64,000 nucleotides of DNA, from NCBI GenBank assembly GCA_024235735.1, contig JACKLU010000014.1, positions 4,831-68,830 of the forward strand, in the 5' to 3' direction. A program made the position numbers and the translations under genes. This DNA is from Burkholderiales bacterium. Lineage in GTDB: Bacteria > Pseudomonadota > Gammaproteobacteria > Burkholderiales > Nitrosomonadaceae. The notes beneath the pieces are model-generated. The model worked only from the letters and a program-made list of their open reading frames with translations, was not told the DNA's origin and searched no databases. Of the stretch, positions 1 to 8,537 are shown in pieces (position 1 is the stretch's first letter; every line of letters starts with the position of its first letter).

Positions 1-369
1 CTGCGGCGCAAAAAACTGCTCGAGCACAGCGATGAGCACGATCAGCATGACGCCGACAGTCACCGGCGCAAGACTGATCTGCAATGGCGAAAAGCCCGCC
101 GTGCGCATCGCAGTCAGCTCAGAACTGACCGCCAGCGCGCCAAGCGCCGCAACCGTGCCGAGCAGCGCAATGAACGGTGCGATCTGAATGAACCGCCGCG
201 GCAGCAACATCACGGTATACATGAATGCATCGGCAGTACGGTAAGTGCCTTTGCCGACGTCGTCCAGCTGATCCAGCAGATCGAAGAAGCTGAACAGCGG
301 CAGAAGAACGGCGGTTGCAATCACCAAACCGGTCAATACCTGAATAGCAATATAGCGATAAATAATCAT
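1..369 (-). CDS. lptG: LptG, LPS export permease (3' part cut by window edge)
   Basis: Inner-membrane subunit of the LptB2FG transporter that extracts lipopolysaccharide from the inner membrane and feeds it to the LptCADE bridge. Only the first ~123 codons lie in the window. They begin MIIYRYIAIQVLTG and show the first transmembrane helix, the DLLDQLDD segment after it, and the next helices with the MLLPRRFIQIAPFIALLG region typical of the YjgP/YjgQ family. The start ATG overlaps the stop of the upstream lptF by one base (TAATG), so the two are translationally coupled. Assignment rests on N-terminal similarity and the lptF neighbour. Confidence 0.88.
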   Translation of the reverse strand, partial: MIIYRYIAIQVLTGLVIATAVLLPLFSFFDLLDQLDDVGKGTYRTADAFMYTVMLLPRRFIQIAPFIALLGTVAALGALAVSSELTAMRTAGFSPLQISLAPVTVGVMLIVLIAVLEQFFAPQ

Positions 370-1442
370 TATCGTAGTGACAGCAATTTCTGTCCGGGCT
401 TCAAGGCATACAGCAGCAAAGCAAAAAACATCAGTGCATAAAGCCACCAGACGCCGATGGTGGTGTTGACGACACCCTGCTCAACCCAGTTTTTCGCCAG
501 ACCGCTTAAATTGTAATAGACGGCAAACACCACAGCGGCGAGCAGATAAGTCCGGGTTGCCTTGTCCTGCCGCGGCACAGTCTGGATAAAAGTCACTGCA
601 ATCAGAGCCAGCAACAGGGTTGCAAGCGGGCGGGAAATCCGCCACTGCAATTCCGCTATTTCCCAGGGTTCCTCGGATTCCCAGAGTGTCCGGGTCGGCG
701 CAGCCTTGCGGCGATAACGCAGCGCGAGCTCGCTATCGGTAAAATAGGTCAACTGTTCGAACTGAATCATGTCATCCCTGACTGCGGTATGCGATAACTG
801 ATACAGATAGCCTTCGCTCAGCACGATTGTCGGCCGCGCCTCCCGCGACGGCTGCACCTGCTCCGCCTTTTTAGCAATGATGATTTCACTGGTTTCCGGC
901 GTATTGATATAGTGAAAAATATTGTCCATCTGTTTGTTTACTTCATCCTTGCTTTGCACGTAAACAACCCTGCCGCTGCGCTCGCTGCCATAGAAACGCC
1001 CGGCCTGAAAGCGGTTCGTATTCAATTCCGCTTCGGCTTGCGCATCGAGAATATAATTCTCAGCATAAGCCCAGGGGCGCACATAAGATGACAGCATGCC
1101 GCTGATGACCGCTACGGGTATCGCCACCATCAATACGATGAGGACAATGCGCTTCCCGCTGACGCCTGAGGCGCGCAGCACATTTAATTCCTGATCCCGG
1201 TTTAATCTGCTCAGGCCGCTGATAATCCCGATATAGAGCGCCACGGGTATCAACACCTCCATCGCGATCAGCGTTTTCAACATGACCAGCTTGAAGAGCG
1301 CGGCGATACCGAGTGACTCGGTCACTGCGCCGGCCAACAGGCGCGCACTGCTGAAACTGGCAAACAAGCCGACCAGAATCAAAATGACGACGATGAACGG
1401 CAGTGTCAGTTCACGCGTGATATAACGATCAATAACTCTCAT
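369..1442 (-). CDS. lptF: LptF, LPS export permease
   Basis: Partner of LptG in the LptB2FG ABC transporter moving lipopolysaccharide out of the inner membrane. The 357-residue protein has the family plan: N-terminal helices (start MRVIDRYITRELTLPF), a periplasmic beta-jellyroll domain in the middle (about residues 130-255), and three C-terminal helices. Length matches the family (about 350-370). It is the first gene of an lptF-lptG pair. The upstream minus-strand gene ends about 30 bp away, so read-through transcription is possible. Confidence 0.93.
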   Translation of the reverse strand: MRVIDRYITRELTLPFIVVILILVGLFASFSSARLLAGAVTESLGIAALFKLVMLKTLIAMEVLIPVALYIGIISGLSRLNRDQELNVLRASGVSGKRIVLIVLMVAIPVAVISGMLSSYVRPWAYAENYILDAQAEAELNTNRFQAGRFYGSERSGRVVYVQSKDEVNKQMDNIFHYINTPETSEIIIAKKAEQVQPSREARPTIVLSEGYLYQLSHTAVRDDMIQFEQLTYFTDSELALRYRRKAAPTRTLWESEEPWEIAELQWRISRPLATLLLALIAVTFIQTVPRQDKATRTYLLAAVVFAVYYNLSGLAKNWVEQGVVNTTIGVWWLYALMFFALLLYALKPGQKLLSLR

Positions 1443-1475
1443 ACACTCTTGTCCGACGTCATTTCTGGAAGCCGA

Positions 1476-2321
1476 TCACCGCAAACCGTTACGCTGAAAC
1501 AATGAAACGGGTGCTTTATTGACGATGGATTCAGCCAGCAATAAATCTTCGACTTTATCGACATCGATACCCGCACGCGAGTCGGGCAGCAGAATTGTTT
1601 GCACACGCACGCCTGATTTGACGGCCAGGGTATCCAGTGCATGCGCCAGCGATAAACGGCCGAACACATACGACAACACGACGCCGGGACTGACAATTTG
1701 AGCCATCAGCCGCCAGGGGTTTTTGCGCAAATCCTCGACCTGCTGCCAGAAATGAATCAGCTTGCGTCCCTGCGGTTTGAAGGTAAACAGATTGCAGCCG
1801 CAAAAACCGCCATCCCGGAGCCGGAAAACAGTGCGCTTTGCGTCAGGAAATGCCGCCAACATTTGAACATCGGTAACCACGCCCACTGTAGCGTCAGCAT
1901 CACTTTTCAATGATTCGATCAAAAAATACCGCACAATCTGTGGTGTCAGCAATGCATGATCGGCAGTTGTCAGCAACACCGGCGTGTCATCGGCCAGATG
2001 ACTCAGGCCCTGCTCGGCGCTACGGCTGGGCGATTCCCGATTCGGCAGCCAGGCGACTTCCCCGGAATTGATGCGCTGTTTTAATGGCGGACAATCCTCG
2101 AGCCGTGCTTTCGGCGGGCCGCACAACACGACAGTATCGATTTGATCGCACGCTGTCAGCGCATCCAGCACGCGCATGATCATCGGTTCTCCGCCCACCT
2201 TGGCAAAAGCTTTGCACGCAGCGCCTGTATGTTGGGTAATCGGATCAGATGCCGTGCGATCCGCGGCTAATACCAGCGCGGCAAATTTAAGTTGTTGTTT
2301 TTTTTCTTCCGGCAGACTCAA
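1476..2321 (-). CDS. MobA-like nucleotidyltransferase of unknown substrate
   Basis: 281 residues with an N-terminal nucleotide-diphospho-sugar transferase fold (NTP_transf_3 type). Visible are the nucleotide-binding start LVLAADR with a downstream conserved Lys in CKAFAKVGGEPMI, and a metal-binding Asp in LLTTADHALLTP. The glycine-rich loop is degenerate compared with MobA (LAGGxSxRMGxDK), so cofactor guanylyltransferase activity is doubtful. The C-terminal half contains hydrophobic stretches near VVLSYVFGRLSLAHAL. Its start overlaps the end of the upstream GNAT-like gene by 4 bp (ATGA), so the two are probably co-translated and work together. Substrate unknown. Confidence 0.7.
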   Translation of the reverse strand: MSLPEEKKQQLKFAALVLAADRTASDPITQHTGAACKAFAKVGGEPMIMRVLDALTACDQIDTVVLCGPPKARLEDCPPLKQRINSGEVAWLPNRESPSRSAEQGLSHLADDTPVLLTTADHALLTPQIVRYFLIESLKSDADATVGVVTDVQMLAAFPDAKRTVFRLRDGGFCGCNLFTFKPQGRKLIHFWQQVEDLRKNPWRLMAQIVSPGVVLSYVFGRLSLAHALDTLAVKSGVRVQTILLPDSRAGIDVDKVEDLLLAESIVNKAPVSLFQRNGLR

Positions 2322-3550
2322 AGTGTTTTTCCAAAAATACGGTAGCGTTTATATTCCTTGCTGCCAAGGTGGTCGAGAACTCCGCGCATCGGCTTATTAT
2401 CTTCCAGAATCCAGGATAATTCCACGCCTTCGATACCATGCTCAATTCCGATGCGCCGCGGCGCATCGATCACCGTGCAGGCCAGCGCCATGCCCAATGG
2501 TGTATTGTGAAACTGCCTGCGCACCCCCATCAGCGGTATGCGCGCCGTGCGTATTTGATGTTTGCGCAAACGGCGCAACAGTTTATACCAGCCTAAAGGA
2601 AAAAGGCTGCCGTTCAACTCGGCAAAAACTTCGTTCAGATTAGGCAGCGCCACCATGAACGCAACCGGATCACCGTTGACCTCGGCAATCTGAATATATT
2701 CGTCGGCAACAAAAAATTTCAGACTGTTGCCGAGTTCAGCGAATTCTTCCTGGGTGAACGGTACAAACCCCCAGTTTTCCGACCAGGCATCGTTAAAAAT
2801 ATCCCGCATAATCTCCATTTCCGCAGCAATCTGATTTCGCCTGATCGTCCTGACATGAATCCGGTCGGCATGACTTTTGAGCAACCGCTGCATGACCCTG
2901 GGCGGTTCGAAATCGGTGCTGATCCAGTACGCCAGCATATCCTTGACCGGAAAATAACCGTGCGCTTCCAGCAATTGCGGATACCAGCGCGCGGAGTGCG
3001 GCATCATGATTACCGGTGGGGTATCGAAACCATCGACGAGGATACCGCATTCCTGATTGATCGACAGATTGAACGGCCCTGTAATCCGTCGCGTCTGCCG
3101 CGCCGCCAGCCACGATTCGGCATGCAGTATCAGCGCATTGAACACTTCGACATCATTAACGCATTCCATCAGGCCGAAATGGCCGGTATCGCCGCCGTAG
3201 CGCTCCCGGTGCAGCGCATCAATCTGCGCGCTGATTCTCCCTGCCGGTTGACCGTCACGGTAAGCGACCCAGGCCTGCCATTCAGCATGTCGCAGAAACG
3301 GGTTGTATTTGGAGAAATGAAAGCGGCGTTCAAGACGCAGCGGTGGAATCCACAGCGGATCGTCAGCATAAATACGCCACGGTACTTCGATAAAATCGCC
3401 CATATCCCGGAATGACGTCACCGGCCGCACGGTTAAAGCGACCGGACGGGATTGTTTCTTGCTATGGATCATGGTTTGTTGTTGCGTGAATTCGAATGAA
3501 AGAAAATCGTTATGCGGAAGCATAGTATGAAGAATCGCTTCCGGAAGCAA
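2318..3550 (-). CDS. GNAT-superfamily acetyltransferase-like protein
   Basis: Long single-domain protein of about 384-410 residues related to a family often labelled GNAT acyltransferase (sometimes misnamed dATP pyrophosphohydrolase). Recognisable are an N-terminal region with VPWRIYADDPLWIPPL, the GPFNLSINQECGILVDGF stretch, and a C-terminal GNAT-like core around VAFMVALPNLNEV and RIPLMGVRRQF. The start is uncertain: the longest frame begins at 3550, but an internal ATG at 3472 (MIHSKK) would give 384 residues and none has a convincing ribosome-binding site. The gene overlaps the nucleotidyltransferase downstream. A mobile repeat lies directly upstream and may have altered its promoter. Confidence 0.65.
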   Translation of the reverse strand: MLPEAILHTMLPHNDFLSFEFTQQQTMIHSKKQSRPVALTVRPVTSFRDMGDFIEVPWRIYADDPLWIPPLRLERRFHFSKYNPFLRHAEWQAWVAYRDGQPAGRISAQIDALHRERYGGDTGHFGLMECVNDVEVFNALILHAESWLAARQTRRITGPFNLSINQECGILVDGFDTPPVIMMPHSARWYPQLLEAHGYFPVKDMLAYWISTDFEPPRVMQRLLKSHADRIHVRTIRRNQIAAEMEIMRDIFNDAWSENWGFVPFTQEEFAELGNSLKFFVADEYIQIAEVNGDPVAFMVALPNLNEVFAELNGSLFPLGWYKLLRRLRKHQIRTARIPLMGVRRQFHNTPLGMALACTVIDAPRRIGIEHGIEGVELSWILEDNKPMRGVLDHLGSKEYKRYRIFGKTL

Positions 3551-3555
3551 TCATT

Positions 3556-3702
3556 TTAACAGGTTGCTGAAAAATGTGATCGAGGCAGCCAATGCAAGGC
3601 AAGAACAGGTGAAGAAGCGGAGTTTATGCGTGATAAATGAGCATTCTGAGCCTGTTTTTAACAGCCGCAGCGGCAACGCAGATAATTTTTCAACGCCTGT
3701 CA
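3556..3702. repeat. Interspersed MITE-like repeat, family A, copy 1
   Basis: About 147 bp bounded by inverted ends of the form TTAACAGGTTGCTGAAAAAT and ATTTTTCAACGCCTGTCAA. The interior includes the block GCGGAGTTTATGCGTGATAA followed by ATGAGCATTCTGAGCCTG, nearly identical to blocks in copies at 10181-10348 and 59772-59920. No coding capacity. It looks like a non-autonomous element mobilised by a transposase elsewhere. Confidence 0.8.
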
Positions 3703-3755
3703 ATGAAAAAACACGAAAACACACATACCCAGTCACCCAACCCTCCAACCGAAGG

Positions 3756-3898
3756 GTAACTATTCAGCCTTATTTGACAAGGCGTTTGATTATTCTGTCA
3801 TTTCGAGCGGTAGCGAGAAATCTTGAGCGTTTATTAATGCGCCCAAAACCCAAGATTCCTCGCGCTGCTCGGAATGACAAAGTGCGCTGAATAGTTAC
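3756..3898. mobile_element. IS66-type MITE with 8-bp target duplication
   Basis: A 143-bp element with perfect 12-bp terminal inverted repeats GTAACTATTCAG / CTGAATAGTTAC. It is flanked on both sides by the 8-bp direct repeat ACCGAAGG (3748-3755 and 3899-3906), the signature of a transposition event. Ends beginning GTAA and an 8-bp duplication are known traits of the IS66 family, so mobilisation by an IS66 transposase is inferred. Inside is a long near-palindrome, GTCATTTCGAGCGGTAGCGA against CTCGCGCTGCTCGGAATGAC (about 3797-3878), which would fold into a strong hairpin. No protein is encoded. Confidence 0.85.
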
Positions 3899-3964
3899 AC
3901 CGAAGGAGACTCAGGCACCCGGATATTCACGCCCATCAATGGAAGATAAAAATGAATTGATTCC

Positions 3965-4048
3965 AGGGCATCTCTAAAAATCCAGACTTTGTCACAACAC
4001 TTTGTTGCTCACTTTCTGTTTAAAACTTTGAATTTTTAGAGACACCCT
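3965..4048. repeat. Short inverted-repeat element (third type)
   Basis: 84 bp bounded by AGGGCATCTCTAAAAAT and ATTTTTAGAGACACCCT, a 17-bp inverted repeat with two mismatches. A solo half-site of the same end (TTTTTTAGAGATGCCC) lies near 56166-56181. It resembles a deletion remnant of an insertion sequence with GGGCATCTCTAAAAA ends; no transposase is present. It lies just downstream of the czcA-like gene. Confidence 0.55.
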
Positions 4049-4068
4049 CTATGCGGGGTCAGTAATGA

Positions 4069-7000
4069 CTATGTTGATTTTACAGGTTCCGTGTCAACCG
4101 GCGCTGTTTCCGGCTGCGTTGAAATGGAAGCCACCCCGCCTGGCGCAACGGAACCAGCCGAATCAACTGGTTCACCCGATACCTGTTTATTCGCATGCGC
4201 AGATGAAGGTGTTGCATCGCCATTATCATCCTGCTCCGTCTCATTCTCCGGTTTAACATCAAACCAGCGGTAGAGTATCGGCAACACCACCAGTGTCAAC
4301 AGTGTGGATGTAATCAATCCGCCAATCACCACGATCGCCAGAGGGCGCTGCACTTCAGATCCCGGGCCGGTCGCAAACAGAAAAGGCACCAATGCGAGCA
4401 TCGCCACTGTCGCAGTCATAAGCACCGGCCTGAAACGCTGTTCGCAGCCGCGAATCACCGATGTCGGCACATCCACACCCGCTTCGCGCTGACTGCGCAC
4501 ATACGATATCAGGACGACACCGTTCAATACCGCGATACCCCATAACGCGATGAAACCCACCGACGCAGGAACGGACAGGTATTCTCCGGTGATGAAAAGT
4601 CCCATCACGCCACCGATTGAAGCAAACGGCAGCACCATGATGATCAGCGCCGCCAGTTTGAGCGAATTAAACAGCATGAATAGCAGAAAATAGATCGCTG
4701 CAATGGTGATCGGCACAATCACGGACAATGTCGCCATTGCGCGTTCCATGTTTTCAAACTGTCCGCCCCATTCAAAATAATAACCCGGTGGCAATTGAAT
4801 TTCCCTGGCCACGAGCTGCTGTAATTCCTCAACAAACCCGCCCAGATCACGATCATGCACATTAGCGCCAACAACCACGCGCCGCTTGGCAAATTCTCGG
4901 GAAATCTGCGCCGGTCCGTCAACCACTTGTATTGTAGCAACCGAATGCAGCGGAATCAGCGCACCGCCGAGGATGGGATTCCCATTGCCCGATGGCGCTT
5001 TTGTCGGCGTGCGCAGTAAAAGATCATGGATAGCTTCAACATTATCCCGATATTCCACAGGCAGACGAAGCACCAGTGAAAACCGGCGCTCGCCTTCAAA
5101 AACATTGGTAATATCCTTGCCGCCCACCGCCGTGCTGATAAGCTCGTTAACATCGGCGACATTCAAGCCATGACGCGCAATCGCCGCACGATCGATATCC
5201 ACCACCAGCGACTGTTGTCCGGACAGCCGTTCAATACGGATATCGCGCGCACCGTTAACCGTCTTAATGATGCGCGCCAATTTTTCCGACAGCACACGCA
5301 GCTCTTCCAGATCATCGCCAAAAATCTTGACGGCAACCTGGGAACGGACGCCGGTTACCATTTCATCCACACGCTGCGCAATGGGTTGCGAGATGACGAT
5401 GCTGACACCGGGTAATACGGATAGCACTTTGCGAATATCGGCATCCACTTCCTCCTGCGTCCGACCGGAATCGGGATCCAGCGTAATGATCGGATCGGAT
5501 TCATTCGGCCCGGCCGGATCGGCAGGAGATTCGCCACGCCCCAGTCTTGAGACAACACTTTGTACACCCGGAACGGTTGCAATCAGTTTCATGGCTTCTG
5601 TTTCAACTTTAACCGAATTCTCCAGCGAGATTGATGGTGCGCGTATGATGACCGGTGTCAAGGCGCCTTCTTTCATCGTTGGGATAAATGACGTGCCGAG
5701 CAGCGGAAACAGTATGAATGACGTACTCAACAAGCCCACGGCAACCATGATCGTGGTTTTTTCGTTCGCCAGCGCTTTGTCCAATAACTTGCGGTATCTG
5801 GCTTTGAGATAGGCGATAACTGGCGTATCGTGATCCGCGCCGCCCTTTAAACCGTAAGCACACAGCACCGGTGACAATGTCAGCGACACTATGAGCGATA
5901 TGGCTAACGCGATCGCTATCGTGTAAGCCAGCGGACTGAATGTTTTGCCTTCCATGCCCTCAAGCGTCATCAAAGGCAGAAAAACCAGGATAATAATCGA
6001 AATACCGAAAATAAGCGGCGTACCGATTTCTACCACGGCATCAGTGATTATTTGCAGCTTCTCTTTCAAGGTATTATTTACGGCATGGCCTAAACGATGG
6101 TAGACATTTTCCACCACTACGACGGTCGAATCGACCATCAATCCAATGGCGATCGCAAGACCACCCAGCGACATGAGATTGGCCGAAATACCCTGCTGAT
6201 TCATCACCATGAAGGTAATCAGTGGCGCAATAATCAAGGTCGCCACAACGATCAGGCTGGAGCGCACATCTCCAAGAAAAATGAACAACACGATGATCAC
6301 GAGAATAATACCCTCGATCAACACTTTGGTGACCGTCCATAACGCGGCATCGACAAGATCGGTGCGGTCATAAAAAGAAACAATCTGCAACCCGCCGGGC
6401 AGCAGATTACGCTCGTTGATGTCGGCGACTCTTTCCTTGATCCGCGTTACAATTTCCTTGGCATTGCCGCCCCGCAGCATCATCACGATGCCACCGGCAG
6501 ATTCGGTATACCCGCCTTTGATCATTGCGCCCTGACGTACCTGCGCACCGAATTTCACCTCGGCGACATCGCGCACAAAAACAGGCACACCGTCAATTTC
6601 CTTAAGGACGATATTTTCAATGTCTTTCAGTGTTGTGATTAATCCCTGGGTACGGATAAGATACTGCTCCGCATGAAGCGCAAGGATATTACCGCTGGCA
6701 TTGGCATTATTATGCCCCAGCGCATGATCGACCTGGGATAACGTCAAATCGTAATGCCGCAACCGCTCCGGGTTAATCAAAACATGATATTGTTTTTGAA
6801 ACCCCCCCAACGAATTGATTTCGGCGACCCCCGGTATCGAGCGCAGCATAGGCCGCACAACCCAGTCCTGTATCGTGCGCCGTTCAGTCAACTCTTCTAT
6901 GGAAAGCTCGCGTTCGCCATCGTCAGGATGATCCAGCGTGTATTGATAAACCTCTCCCAATCCCGTCGATACCGGGCCTAGCTCTGGAGAAACACCGGCC

Positions 7001-7365
7001 GGCAGCCGGTCCCTGACACCGATCAGCCGCTCCATCACCAGTTGACGGGCAAAAAACACATCCGTTTCATCGGTAAAAACCAGTGTGATCAACGATAATC
7101 CGCTCTTGTTCAGGGAACGCATTTCAACCAGACCCGGCAGACCCGTCATGGCGATTTCCACAGGCACAGTAATCAGCCGTTCGATTTCTTCCGGACTTCG
7201 GCCCAGTGATAATGTGGCGACCTGAACCTGAATATTGGTGACATCCGGAAATGCATCCACGGCGAGCTTTGTGGTGGCTCTTAAACCGAAGCCGATCAAA
7301 ACCAGCGAAATTACGACGACCAGCAATCGTTGCCGCAACATCACGTTGATGAATGAATAAAGCAT
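4069..7365 (-). CDS. czcA: CzcA-type heavy-metal RND efflux pump
   Basis: Inner-membrane proton-driven pump of the HME-RND family, exporting metal cations through a tripartite CzcCBA complex. 1098 residues: twelve predicted helices with two large periplasmic loops, N-terminal DAFPDVTN motif and ERLITVPVE. The TM4 segment reads AIAIGLMVDSTVVVVEN. In CzcA this helix carries DFGxxVDGAVVxVEN with acidic residues for proton relay; here the first Asp is absent and DG is DS, so the metal cannot be read off safely. A ~60-residue hydrophilic tail rich in Glu, Thr and Pro follows the last helix and is unusual. It starts 5 bp after the czcB stop; last gene of the operon. Confidence 0.9.
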   Translation of the reverse strand: MLYSFINVMLRQRLLVVVISLVLIGFGLRATTKLAVDAFPDVTNIQVQVATLSLGRSPEEIERLITVPVEIAMTGLPGLVEMRSLNKSGLSLITLVFTDETDVFFARQLVMERLIGVRDRLPAGVSPELGPVSTGLGEVYQYTLDHPDDGERELSIEELTERRTIQDWVVRPMLRSIPGVAEINSLGGFQKQYHVLINPERLRHYDLTLSQVDHALGHNNANASGNILALHAEQYLIRTQGLITTLKDIENIVLKEIDGVPVFVRDVAEVKFGAQVRQGAMIKGGYTESAGGIVMMLRGGNAKEIVTRIKERVADINERNLLPGGLQIVSFYDRTDLVDAALWTVTKVLIEGIILVIIVLFIFLGDVRSSLIVVATLIIAPLITFMVMNQQGISANLMSLGGLAIAIGLMVDSTVVVVENVYHRLGHAVNNTLKEKLQIITDAVVEIGTPLIFGISIIILVFLPLMTLEGMEGKTFSPLAYTIAIALAISLIVSLTLSPVLCAYGLKGGADHDTPVIAYLKARYRKLLDKALANEKTTIMVAVGLLSTSFILFPLLGTSFIPTMKEGALTPVIIRAPSISLENSVKVETEAMKLIATVPGVQSVVSRLGRGESPADPAGPNESDPIITLDPDSGRTQEEVDADIRKVLSVLPGVSIVISQPIAQRVDEMVTGVRSQVAVKIFGDDLEELRVLSEKLARIIKTVNGARDIRIERLSGQQSLVVDIDRAAIARHGLNVADVNELISTAVGGKDITNVFEGERRFSLVLRLPVEYRDNVEAIHDLLLRTPTKAPSGNGNPILGGALIPLHSVATIQVVDGPAQISREFAKRRVVVGANVHDRDLGGFVEELQQLVAREIQLPPGYYFEWGGQFENMERAMATLSVIVPITIAAIYFLLFMLFNSLKLAALIIMVLPFASIGGVMGLFITGEYLSVPASVGFIALWGIAVLNGVVLISYVRSQREAGVDVPTSVIRGCEQRFRPVLMTATVAMLALVPFLFATGPGSEVQRPLAIVVIGGLITSTLLTLVVLPILYRWFDVKPENETEQDDNGDATPSSAHANKQVSGEPVDSAGSVAPGGVASISTQPETAPVDTEPVKST

Positions 7366-7370
7366 CGCGA

Positions 7371-8537
7371 TCAGTCCAGTTCAGAGAGCTTGCGCTCGTT
7401 GTCAAGATCGTAAGCACCGCTCACTACAATATGCTGTCCAACGGAAACTCCCGCCAGCACTGGACGCACATTGCCCATTTCCGGCCCCAGCTCTACCGGC
7501 ACTCTGAGAAAACGATTATCTGCCTCGGCCAGATAGACATAATCCCGATTGGCTTCACGAACAACCGCTTCTTCCGGAATAACAAGCAATTCGCGCGGAC
7601 TCTCGATAATACGCATGCTGGCCAGCATTGCCGGTTTGAGTTTCCGGTCGGGATTTTCCACGACTGTCCTGACCATGACCGTACGCGTTAGCGGATTGAC
7701 CGTATCTGCAACAAATACAATCAAACCGTCAAGAACGATATCCTGCAAGGCAGGCACCTGTAATTCCACATGCTGTCCAACCATTACATTGCGAGCAATT
7801 TGTTCAGGCACATCGCCGACAGCCCAAACGGTTGACAAATCAGCCACTTTAAATAAGGGATCCGCCGGTTGAACGACTTGACCGACAACCACGTTACGCT
7901 CAATCACCGTACCGCTTTTCGGAACGCTGATTGGCACGGAAGATAGAATATTACCGCGCCTGACCAGTTCTTTAATCGCAGCATCATGCACGCCCAACAG
8001 CCGCAACTGATCCTTGGCTGCACTCAGTTCCGCGCGTGACACCTGAAGTTCTGTCTCTCGGCGTTGCAGTTCCGCTGCGGGAATGACATCCGATTCGAAT
8101 AACAATCTGGCGCGATTGACCGCACGCTCGTTGAGCTGCATCACGGAATAATCACGCAGGTAGTCAAGCTGCGCCCGGTTTAATTCAGGACTGGCAATAC
8201 GCGCCAGCGCAGCGCCCGTATTAACACTGTCACCCAGATTCGCGTACACTTCCACAATTCGTCCGGTCACATTTGCACCCACACGAATCAGTTTTTGTTC
8301 GTCGACCTTGATTTGACTGGGTACCAGAATTCTGTCCGCCAGATTGACCTGTTTCAGCTGATCCACTTTGATGCGCTGCATCATGTCCTCATTCAGCGTA
8401 ATTCTGTTGAGGTCACTCGACGCTTCAGTTCCGGTTGTTTTAGGCTGATCTGCTGCGTTATCGCCATTGCTGCATGCCGCAATCAGAAAAACAACGACGA
8501 TCAGCGCGGCAACATGCATGCGTGATAAGAATTTCAT
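7371..8537 (-). CDS. czcB: CzcB-type periplasmic adaptor (membrane fusion protein)
   Basis: Links the RND pump to the outer-membrane channel. 388 residues with a lipoprotein signal (lipobox IAAC, acylated Cys at about 22), a split biotinyl-lipoyl domain (VGANVTGRIVEVYANLGDSV and SVPISVPKSGTVIERNVVVG), an alpha-helical hairpin between them (about residues 120-190), and C-terminal beta-barrel and MP domains. No His-rich N-terminal metal-binding segment is seen, unlike classical CzcB. The ATG overlaps the czcC stop by 4 bp (ATGA). Confidence 0.9.
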   Translation of the reverse strand: MKFLSRMHVAALIVVVFLIAACSNGDNAADQPKTTGTEASSDLNRITLNEDMMQRIKVDQLKQVNLADRILVPSQIKVDEQKLIRVGANVTGRIVEVYANLGDSVNTGAALARIASPELNRAQLDYLRDYSVMQLNERAVNRARLLFESDVIPAAELQRRETELQVSRAELSAAKDQLRLLGVHDAAIKELVRRGNILSSVPISVPKSGTVIERNVVVGQVVQPADPLFKVADLSTVWAVGDVPEQIARNVMVGQHVELQVPALQDIVLDGLIVFVADTVNPLTRTVMVRTVVENPDRKLKPAMLASMRIIESPRELLVIPEEAVVREANRDYVYLAEADNRFLRVPVELGPEMGNVRPVLAGVSVGQHIVVSGAYDLDNERKLSELD

